Source of the DNA: Serripes groenlandicus
Lineage: Eukaryota; Mollusca; Bivalvia; Cardiida; Cardiidae
Assembly: GCA_031761405.1 (NCBI GenBank)
Contig: JASEVX010000001.1
Location: forward strand, 20,239,584 to 20,303,583
DNA length: 64,000 nt
Reading direction: 5' to 3'
The translations under genes were made by a program, and so were the position numbers. Position 1 is the stretch's first letter, and each line of letters opens with the position of its first letter. Below, in pieces: positions 56,493 through 64,000 of the stretch. Below the pieces are notes generated by a model. That model did no database searches, had not been told where the DNA came from, and worked only from the letters and a program-made list of their open reading frames with translations.

Positions 56493-56780
56493 TCAAAGTA
56501 CTACAACATGTAACCATGTAATTCGATGAATTTCCATGCATCCCTTCGTTAATGAATTTTTCAAAATTGACTTGTCCAGCTTTTGCAGTTGGAAGAGTCC
56601 ATAGCAAATTCGTGGAATATCAGGATAGAAATGTTGGTTTGAGCAGCCATCAGTATAGTGCCTGGTCGGTCGGCGCGGATGCACCGGCTGGTTTGGCTCC
56701 ATACTGGTGGCTTAAGCTTCACACCATTGGTTCCTACAGACTTTTTAGTACAGGAAGTACATTTATGTAGGAATAACATA

Positions 56781-57028
56781 TCGAGGGCTTGGCGTGAAAC
56801 GGTTGTAACTAAAATTGGTATTTTGTTACCGAGGTTAATCACCTCCCCATAAAGTCTTTGAAAGCGTTAAATCATTTTTCTTGGTAAACAATAGTAATTT
56901 AGGTGCCCTTGCTCATTCTGAGCAATGGCACCTAAATTTGCATTGTTTACAAAGGGGTCAAAATTGCCCCTAAACCAGGATTTTTGAAATAGGTTTTTAG
57001 TTACAACCGTTTCACGCCAAGCCCTCGA
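56781..57028. mobile_element. P element, 248 bp
   Basis: TCGAGGGCTTGGCGTGAAAC left and GTTTCACGCCAAGCCCTCGA right are perfect inverted ends. Centre GCTCATTCTGAGC. It lies 0.6 kb beyond the end of the bZIP gene. Confidence 0.88.
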
Positions 57029-57206
57029 TGTACTTTCTGCGATATTCCTTTACCCATAGCTCACATACAGACACATTATCATACATTTGCTGCAGACGAA
57101 GGAGCCATATTGGGCCATGTTTTCCTTTTGTCACATTGTTTTGTTATTCTATCCAATAACTTTCATTTATGCATATTGTTTCATAATATTTACAAAGTCG
57201 TCAGCC

Positions 57207-57444
57207 GCATATGTGTTGAAAATGGTCAATGTCAACTCGTTCTTGATCTTCCATTGTTCACTGAAACATATGTGTTGAAAATGATCAATGTCAACTCTTT
57301 CTTGATCTTCCATTGTTCACTGATACATATGTGTTGCAAATGATCAATGTCAACTCTTTCTTGATCTTCCATTGTTCACTGATACAAATGTGTTGAAAAT
57401 GATCAATGTCAACTCTTTCTTGATCTTCCATTGTTCACTGATAC
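57207..57444 (+). repeat. 59-bp tandem repeat, four units
   Basis: CATATGTGTTGAAAATGATC, AATGTCAACTCTTTCTTGAT and CTTCCATTGTTCACTGATA repeat four times with very few changes. The 59-base period is not a multiple of three, so it is not a coding array. Confidence 0.92.
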
Positions 57445-57672
57445 AAGCATAGGTCATACGACACATGTACTACCGTCAAGAAAGGCGCGCCTCTTGAACT
57501 TCTTCAGTCTTGTTCGCCTACCACTGACCTTAAACACCAGTCATATAAGGCAGTTACGCATTTTCTGAAATAAAGGCCGGCCATTTCTCGTGTGTCATTA
57601 TTAGACGACGTTTCACCATATCATGAAAACGCTTCTTTTCCTAGGTTTAGTCACTTTAACGCACCCTTTTCA
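57445..57672 (-). other. Probable 3' UTR side of the bZIP gene
   Basis: The stretch after the stop codon is ordinary mixed sequence with no recognised repeat and no open frame. No AATAAA signal was found close to the stop on the minus strand, so the transcript end is not placed. A 59-bp tandem repeat begins on its far side. Confidence 0.4.
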
Positions 57673-58404
57673 TCACAATCGGTTGTACAACATATAATGT
57701 AACCTCGAGGTTTCAGTCTTTAATAAGGCGACTTGAGCTCGTAATTTTAAGTTCTCTTGTTCAAGGTAAGCTGCCCGCATTGCAATTTCTTCTTCCTTAC
57801 AACGTCGGGTGTCACGTGACCGTTTCGCAGCCTCGTTATTTTTCCGTCTTCGTTCCCAATAAGAGTCGTCCTTTCTCTCTTCAGGCACTTGTTTAAGTTT
57901 TTTACTCTCAAGCTCCAAACTCGACAGACTGGTTCGGCTTTCAGCGCGCCGCTTGCGCTGCAGAAGATGTGATGTTAAAGGCGTGAGGGGAAATGTCGGG
58001 AAAGGGGATGAGCTTTCGTACAGAGACGATAGTCCGAGGGGCATTGTGGGTAATCCGGACATATGACTGGAAGTTAACAATGGAGAGGTTGGTGGCGAAA
58101 ATACGGACGCCATTGAGTCTGCAGGGTATAATCTAAATGGACGGGTTAAACCTACTGAAGGCGGCGTTGATGGTGAATCCGGCCGTTTTGACGGAGAGCT
58201 AGAATCACTTCCGGGTATCGGCCCGGTAACTGGTTTAATAGCGGATCCGGAAATCGACGAGTCGCTCTCATAGCCGTCTGATGAGGATGTATGGCGGGTG
58301 ACAGGAGATGGTGATATGTTTTCTGATTTTAACTTCTCTCTGGAGTACCCGATGCTCGCAACGGAAGTGGACTTGGAAGAGAGGTCCAGTACGGCGTCCG
58401 ACAT
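57673..58404 (-). CDS. Giant/CES-2/PAR-type bZIP transcription factor, single coding exon
   Basis: The reading frame gives 243 residues from the ATG at 58404 to a TGA at 57673-57675. Residues 5-9 read VLDLS, the form of the CtBP co-repressor docking motif known in Drosophila Giant. Residues 31-145 are Ser/Pro-rich and look disordered, with an RPFRLYP stretch at 88-94. RKRR (150-153) is a possible nuclear signal. From 174 the extended basic region of the PAR family begins ([10 protein letters not shown]), then [13 protein letters not shown] (189-201) holds the NxAAxxSR DNA-contact pattern. Leucines 214, 221, 228 and 235 are spaced exactly seven apart, and the protein ends eight residues later. 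By family knowledge such proteins dimerise and bind TTACGTAA-like sites in the nucleus. With VLDLS present a repressor like Giant is favoured; HLF/TEF/DBP or NFIL3-like is the alternative. No frameshift or stop breaks it. An in-frame ATG 23 codons upstream was rejected because it lies beyond a splice acceptor. Confidence 0.9.
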   Translation of the reverse strand: MSDAVLDLSSKSTSVASIGYSREKLKSENISPSPVTRHTSSSDGYESDSSISGSAIKPVTGPIPGSDSSSPSKRPDSPSTPPSVGLTRPFRLYPADSMASVFSPPTSPLLTSSHMSGLPTMPLGLSSLYESSSPFPTFPLTPLTSHLLQRKRRAESRTSLSSLELESKKLKQVPEERKDDSYWERRRKNNEAAKRSRDTRRCKEEEIAMRAAYLEQENLKLRAQVALLKTETSRLHYMLYNRL

Positions 58405-58440
58405 CTTGAGTTTCTGAAATAAGCGTAAATAGGAGTGATA
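58405..58440 (-). promoter_or_regulatory. 3' splice site just before the bZIP start codon
   Basis: Read on the minus strand, a pyrimidine-rich run ends in TTATTTCAG at 58414, followed by nine bases AAACTCAAG and then the ATG at 58404. This is a normal metazoan acceptor, so the coding exon probably begins at 58413 and the rest of the 5' UTR lies in an upstream exon that cannot be placed here. Confidence 0.65.
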
Positions 58441-58499
58441 ACCGAGATAAATACACACTCGTGCTGAGGACAAGATGAGGGAGCGTAAACTGATCCTTT

Positions 58500-58660
58500 C
58501 CCCACAATATCTCTCTTATAATGTTAACAAACCCTATGTGCTTTCGTTACTCAATATAATTGCCTTACTGAGACGGTTCTTTTGAGTACCAACAATATAG
58601 GGTTTCAGTTTCAAATATGGATTTTAGAACATGTAAAAAAGCTCCTTATGTAGCGATCTA
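58500..58660. mobile_element. I element, upstream copy 1
   Basis: AACCCTATGTGCTTTCGTTA, GAGACGGTTCTTTTGAGTAC and CAACAATATAGGGTTTC. It overlaps the presumed 5' intron of the bZIP gene. Confidence 0.72.
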
Positions 58661-58744
58661 TATAAAACACTTTTAGAACGTTCTCTGTGCTAAGAAATAA
58701 AATCAATGTTCAAAACATTGTTAAGCACAGATTATACATTGATT

Positions 58745-58840
58745 TAGAGCTCTAGGTAAGGAGCGTGTTTCATACTCTAAACTCCTTATTTGACCTCAGT
58801 GAGACGATTCTTTTGAGTACCATTAACATAGTGTGAATAT
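58745..58840. mobile_element. I element, half copy
   Basis: GAGCTCTAGGTAAGGAGCGT then CTTATTTGACC joins directly to TCAGTGAGACGATTCTTTTG, so one side of the central palindrome is deleted. Confidence 0.7.
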
Positions 58841-59006
58841 GTACCCTTTGATTACTGAATTCTAAAATGGACATGTCCAGCTTTGCGTTTGGGATAATCT
58901 AAAGCCAATTCTAATGAAATCAATATAAAGACGATGAGTAAGGCAGCCGGCAGGACAGAGCCAGGTCAGGTGAGGCGGATGAGCCGACTGGATTCGCTCT
59001 ATCATA

Positions 59007-59215
59007 GCTCTAGATAGCGCGTATTTTTCATGTTGTTAAATCCTTATTTGACCTCCAAAACATATGTTGTGGGTACTCAAAAGAATCGTCTCAGTGAGAC
59101 GTTTCTTTTGAGTACCCACAACATAGGATTTGGTTGAGTAATAAAAGAAATATTGTCGGGAAAAGACCTGTTAACTCCCTCTTATCTAGTCTTCTGTATG
59201 CATGATTGTCTCGGA
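59007..59215. mobile_element. I element, near full length
   Basis: GTTGTGGGTACTCAAAAGAA and TTCTTTTGAGTACCCACAAC around CGTCTCAGTGAGACG; outer CTCTAGATAGCGCG and CTCTTATCTAGTC. Confidence 0.82.
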
Positions 59216-59515
59216 GTCATGTTATGGCAGCATAAACACACACATGAAGAACACCCCTTGTATACACAATCTAATAACAATGGCCAAGAGATGGAGATAT
59301 AATCAAGATAAACAGAAACAAACATGCAACATTTATAAACTAAGATAAAAGAAAGACACGAAGACAGATATAAACAATATCAACACAGAAGAAGAAACAG
59401 ATGTAAACGAAATTAACAGAGACAATGACAGGAAGACAGTTTGCCAGTGTGACTTCCATACCTACTTAGACAGGGAACAATCAACCATTGACTCGTATTG
59501 ATAAACAAGAGATGG

Positions 59516-59523
59516 TTACGTCA
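59516..59523 (+). promoter_or_regulatory. Candidate bZIP/CRE site TTACGTCA
   Basis: TTACGTCA is one base from the PAR/NFIL3 consensus TTACGTAA and equals a CRE-like site. It lies 1.1 kb upstream of the bZIP start. A single 8-mer can occur by chance. Confidence 0.3.
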
Positions 59524-59669
59524 CAAGCGACAACAATGTTTTTCCGGTTTATAGCACATCATACCCGGATGTAAAAATACGGATATTTCAAAACGGAGGA
59601 AATTGTTTATCACCATATCATCACAAGAGCCGAGTCTCATGAACATATCTCCCTAGTGGCATATACGGG

Positions 59670-59830
59670 GAGGAATAAACAGCTCTTTCTTTCGCAATAT
59701 TTCTCGTACTGCTCATTTAAACCTATGCTGTGGGTCCTCAACAGAATCATCTCACAGAGACAATTCTTTTGAGTACCCACAACATAGGTTTTTGATGTTA
59801 AATAAGGATCTTTGAACGAGAATATGGCTC
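59670..59830. mobile_element. I element, worn
   Basis: CTATGCTGTGGGTCCTCAAC, ATTCTTTTGAGTACCCACAA and CATAGGTTTTTGATG. Confidence 0.7.
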
Positions 59831-60225
59831 TATCATATTAACTATACATGCTATTCTATTTAGTCAACTAAGAGATACGGAAAACATGACGAGAAAAGTA
59901 GAAACTTATCAAAATTCATAAAACTTCATTTCTTAATAGTTCAAAGTTGACGAATCTAAAAATATAATACCAGGAAAACAGTTAAAAGACGAGAATAAAT
60001 ATTTCCTTGTCACGTTTATGATTAAACTGACTAGATATATTGTTAAAAGAAATTTCAGAAAATTAGGGAAGAGAAGAAAATGTGTAGTAGCCTATTTTTA
60101 AAAATAGCTTAATAAATTTATCACGTGGCAGAAATACTAGTAATCAATTTATTCCCTTCTGCGATTTCTTGAATCGTTTGTAATGAGACGAAAGGGTTCA
60201 GATTTGTTGCAACCGAGACTGCAGA

Positions 60226-60577
60226 GCACTAGATAAGGAGCGTTTTGTATGAAAGACAGAAAGAAACTTCAGATCTAATGTAAAATTGATTATGTGTTCT
60301 CCCATTTGAACAAATGCAGATCTCTTACTAAATTGTATCATTCATCTTCCAAAGTCCTTATTTGAACATTAACCCTTTCTCTCATACTGACACTTTCTGA
60401 CGCCTCTGCAGCAGAGGACTTTTGAAAACATCATGACAAATGAAGAAATTGCTCATGATGAGCTATTTCTACTTTTGCCACAATGTTTTTTTTTTGTCAA
60501 CTCTTCTTTCATAAAATAATTCGTGGGGTAGGGGGGTGGGAAAGAAACCAGTTTACTCTTCCTTATCTAGACCTCTA
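60226..60577. mobile_element. I element outer ends enclosing a T1
   Basis: GCACTAGATAAGGAGCGTTT at the left and TCTTCCTTATCTAGACCTCT at the right look like the ends of one I element; its centre is replaced by a T1. Confidence 0.55.
60369..60496. mobile_element. T1 element, right half missing
   Basis: TTAACCCTTTCTCTCATACT left and AATTGCTCATGATGAGC centre, ending in a T-run. Confidence 0.72.
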
Positions 60578-61013
60578 AATCAGCGTTGCTCCAATAACAA
60601 GCGTCATAAACACAAGAATGGAATAAAGACCTGCCTATCTATCCATGCTTAAGAGTCCAAAGACAAACAGTGCAAAGGCATATTAGACTGCGATGACGCG
60701 CAGGCTGATCTGGATCTACACTTATCAAGAATTCTTTCAGGTGAAATCAAAATTAATATAAAGTTAATTTTGCCATTTTTCCATTTTCCTGAATTAAACC
60801 TAACTCAAATATAATATCGATCAACATTACGTTATCTATAAAAATCTCAGGTGTTTGGGTTTGTCGGCTATCCAAATCACACACTTTATGAACAACCCTC
60901 TATTTACATAGATTTAAATCCGACTTTCAAAGACTCTAAAACAGTTGAATTATACGAAAACGAGGGGGAAAGAGAAATGCTTCCAGTGCCTACACACGTA
61001 TTATTATTATTAT

Positions 61014-61216
61014 TTAACCCTTTCCCACATATAAACCATTTCTGACCCTTATGCAACGGTGTTTTAAAAACATCATAATGTGGATTTTTTACTTTTGCTA
61101 TGTTTTGAACTCTTTTCAATGATAAAACTATCATTGTTAACCGTTATCCATCTTTTAAACTGGATGCTTTCGAAGGCGTGTCTAATACAGCCTTGTTATA
61201 TGTGTCAAAAGGTTTA
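61014..61216. mobile_element. T1 element, worn
   Basis: TTAACCCTTTCCCACATATA left and GTCAAAAGGTTTAA right, both with TTAA. Confidence 0.62.
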
Positions 61217-61333
61217 ATAATTGGTTTCGGAGATACGTGGATAATAGAATGCTTGTATTGGAGAAAGTCAATGTAAGTGTTGGCACACATTCGGTCAACC
61301 AAGTGCGGCAATTATCGAGTATTACCCAACACG

Positions 61334-61372
61334 TTACGTGATGACGTGAAAGTGCGTAACATTATCACGTAA
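61334..61372. promoter_or_regulatory. Cluster of ACGT-core bZIP-like sites
   Basis: TTACGTGAT (61334-61342) and ATCACGTAA (61364-61372) are perfect inverted copies, with TGACGTGA (61342-61349) and TGCGTAAC between them. Such ACGT-core sites suit PAR/Giant-type bZIP dimers. It lies about 3 kb upstream of the bZIP gene. Function is inferred only. Confidence 0.3.
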
Positions 61373-61415
61373 TAGATTATAGTGACCTAGATATTATGAA
61401 TGTATCAACCCACCT

Positions 61416-61736
<321 letters not shown>

Positions 61737-61765
61737 AATCACCCTCTTTACGTCTCTGTTTCTCT

Positions 61766-61940
61766 AGCATTCGTCTTCCACCAATGGGCTAAGTCTATGT
61801 AGAAAAGCAGCCAGTTGCTTGTGAAGATTGTTGTGGGGAGTACTGGTGTGAGAAAACCAGAAAATGCACGAGTAGGTGAACTGGCCGTCGTGATATAACT
61901 GAGAAATTGTTAAAAACGGCGTTAAACCTCAATCAATCAA
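61766..61940 (+). mobile_element. SINE-J, 5' truncated, between CT arrays
   Basis: CATTCGTCTTCCACCAATGG, GAAAAGCAGCCAGTTGCTTG, GTGGGGAGTACTGGTGTGAG and AAAACGGCGTTAAACCTCAA with an ATCA tail. The tRNA head is missing where the CT array lies. Confidence 0.82.
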
Positions 61941-61950
61941 CTGTTTCTCA

Positions 61951-61979
61951 TGCTCTATCCCTATCTCTTTCTCTCTCTA

Positions 61980-62060
<81 letters not shown>

Positions 62061-62150
62061 CTCTCTTTTCCTCTATCTCTCTCTCTATATATATCTCTCT
62101 CGCTCTTTGTCTCTCCCTCTTTCTTTTACCCTCTCTGTCTCTGACTCTCT
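61951..62150 (+). repeat. (CT)n microsatellite, second array
   Basis: Long TCTC runs with TATATATATC interruptions. Same strand polarity as the first array. Confidence 0.95.
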
Positions 62151-62154
62151 CCTC

Positions 62155-62530
62155 TCTTATTACATTTTTTCCTCCCCTTTCCCCGCTTTCTCTCATGTTG
62201 AGAAAGTCCAAAATATATAATTGAACATTCTACGAATGTAAATTCGAATCGAATGCTGAGAGATACATTAAACAAGAACAAAGACATATACATAGAAGGT
62301 CACATGGTTACATAGCCAATGGATATTATGTAAAGATTCGGTAACTGTTGCCAATCGCCTGAACACACGTGTTACTCGTTCCTATATGCAAATAGTGTGT
62401 GGAAACTGCAGCAGTAGAATATTTAAAACATTTTGTCAAAACTAAAGGTGCTAACAATGAACAATTTCTTCTTTTATTGCTGTAATTATTTTCAAACTAT
62501 AATTTATTGGGATTTTCCATATTTTTAAAT
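62155..62530. other. Spacer with no recognised feature
   Basis: Nothing supported before a worn T1 piece at 62535-62640 (TTTGCAGCAAGACGACTTTT). Confidence 0.4.
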
Positions 62531-62948
62531 CGTCTGATCATTTGCAGCAAGACGACTTTTGAAAAATCATTGTGGCAAAGGAAGAAATGACACAGGATGA
62601 GAAATTATGTTTATGACCACACTGTTTTAAACTCTTATTCTATTTGATTAATCAACTTTCATTTCCATAGCTGTGGCTACTAGTTATCAATGTTGTCTGT
62701 TGCAGATTTGTAGTAAGTGCGAATCGGTTTACCTGAATTATTTGAAGATTTTTCGAGATGTTGGAAAGGGCAACATAGAAATATGCACCTCATGTGTATC
62801 AGATATCTATTTCCATTTCAAATTATTGCATTTTATATTTCCTCGATTATTTAAATATGCAATAACCAATTTGAATTGCCTAACGTAAAATTGCCAGATG
62901 AATTTTGACAATGAGAAATTATTCTCATGATAAGCAATATTTTTTTAA

Positions 62949-63178
62949 ATTCTTTTCCACATACAACAAACACATCTGCAACAGACGATGTGGAACACTT
63001 CTATTAAACCATAAGACAAATCATTATAAATTAAAAGTTAATAATGACATTGAATAAAGCTGAAAACATTGTGCCTAAAGGAAAAATTACCCATGAGGAG
63101 CAATTTGATATTTTACAACAATGTTTTCAAGTCTTCTGGTTAATGTGCCCAAATATGTCTGCACGTCGGAAAGGGTAA
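62949..63178. mobile_element. T1 element, worn
   Basis: TTCTTTTCCACATACAACAA left, AACAATGTTTTCAAG and CACGTCGGAAAGGGTAAA right. Confidence 0.6.
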
Positions 63179-63342
63179 ATCTAAATTTATTTAAGGCTGT
63201 CTTTTATCTAGAAACTATCAAATAGACGAATCTAGAAAATATCTAGAAAACGGTTCAATCCTAAGTTCATATAAGTGCTAAAGTATTACATATTGAACAT
63301 ATATATAACCGGTATCTATTTAAAAGTTTACGGAAAATGAAG

Positions 63343-63558
63343 TTAACTCTTTCAGCGCCAAAGGCGATATTGATGATTTTGCACACAATGCAGATTCAGG
63401 TGAGCCAGCTCGTAACGAGCTGTCTCACCCTGAAATCAGCAATTGTTTGCCTTCAATTTATTAAACTAGTCCAACACCGTTATTACATGAAAAATGGAGA
63501 CGCCCGATTTTGTAACATGGAAGAGTCAACTTTAAACAATTCGACGCTGAAAGAGTTA
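63343..63558. mobile_element. T3 foldback element, 216 bp
   Basis: TTAACTCTTTCAGCGCCAAA left and TTCGACGCTGAAAGAGTTA right. Centre GGTGAGCCAGCTCGTAAC with its complement. Confidence 0.87.
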
Positions 63559-64000
63559 CTACTGTGACAAAGTTTCGTGAAAATTTGACCATAAAATACA
63601 ATTCTAAAAACAGAATTCATACTTACTTTCTATAACACGTATATGTTTGGCTGTCCGTCCGTGCGAGTTTAAATGTCCATTTACAAGTATATATCTATAT
63701 ATAGCGACACTTTACATAAACTAATATCAATTAAAGTTTAACCACATTTATGTTTATGGGAAAAGTCCGTTTAAATTATACATGTATGTACACTGTAGTT
63801 ATGTGGTTAAAAAGCTATGTATGTACACTACAGTTATGTGGTCAAGAAAGCTATGTCCAGTTCGTCTTGTTAATTCCCGTTATTACAGTGTTGTACAATA
63901 TGATCCACCCACTGACCGCCACTTAATGCAGTGGTCAGCCAATGACCATAGCTTATATGAATTCTCGTTAGTATGAACTCTGTTTGACCCCTCTTGCACA
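63559..64000. other. Spacer; short duplicated ATGTATGTACACT phrase
   Basis: ATGTATGTACACTGTAGTTA and a near copy 40 bases later; otherwise nothing supported. Confidence 0.4.

Noticed and set aside
58405..58473. In-frame extension of the bZIP protein by 23 residues to an upstream ATG
   Set aside because: A strong TTATTTCAG acceptor lies between the two ATGs, and the added residues have no family resemblance.

Overview
The window looks like a gene-poor stretch of an animal nuclear genome, most probably a bivalve mollusc. The reasons are AT-rich non-coding DNA, tRNA-derived SINEs whose tails read 'GGCGTTAAA-C-ACCAA' followed by (ATCA)n, very dense short palindromic DNA elements, long microsatellites and minisatellites, and one gene for an animal PAR/Giant-type bZIP protein with a splice acceptor just before its ATG. 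The species cannot be fixed from sequence alone; a venerid or dreissenid-like clam is a guess. Nothing prokaryotic is present: no operons, ribosome binding sites or CRISPR arrays.

One protein-coding gene is convincing. An intronless coding exon on the minus strand at 57673-58404 encodes 243 residues: a VLDLS (CtBP-type) motif near the N-terminus, a Ser/Pro-rich middle, and a C-terminal bZIP with four perfect leucine heptads. It is preceded by a 3' splice site, so at least one 5' non-coding exon lies at higher coordinates outside what can be recognised. Its upstream side (58500-60580) carries repeated copies of one palindromic element, and bZIP-like TTACGT sites occur at 59516 and 61334-61372.

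The rest is mostly non-autonomous mobile DNA, named here by family. T1, T2, T3 and T4 are 200-230 bp foldback elements bounded by TTAA (T1 ends AACCCTTTCCC/GGGAAAGGGTT; T2 ends AACCCATTACTTCACA; T3 ends AACTCTTTCAGCGCC; T4 has CACTGCCGAATTTCAC-like ends). T1 alone has about 30 whole or partial copies. C1 is a ~260 bp element (ends GAGCCGTCCCGCGAGAAAACC), sometimes carried inside D (ends CAGGGGCG, ~345 bp). P is 248 bp (ends CGAGGGCTTGGCGTGAAAC). I is a palindrome centred on GTACCCACAACATAGG arms. SINE-A, -J, -K and -L are tRNA-derived SINEs with different tRNA-like heads. A 4.0 kb composite with an 8-bp target duplication (31079-35114) is built of three tandem hAT-like units. No transposase or reverse transcriptase reading frame was recognised.

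Layout: 1-7230 SINEs, T3/T1 copies and AT-rich spacer; 7950-8515 opposed GAT/ATC microsatellites; 8637-20190 scattered T1, C1, I and P elements and a 28-bp minisatellite; 20184-21445 two tandem arrays; 22148-30000 clustered T1/T3/T4 elements, D, and a 240-bp triplication; 30509-31006 SINE interrupted by P; 31079-35114 hAT-like composite; 35700-37520 AT-rich with nothing recognised; 37528-56492 more T1/C1/SINE elements, a ~190-bp satellite (42388-43540) and recent duplications (44026-45405); 56781-58404 P element, 59-bp tandem repeat and the bZIP gene; 58500-60580 I-element cluster; 61416-62150 CT microsatellites flanking a SINE; then T1 fragments and a T3 element to the end.
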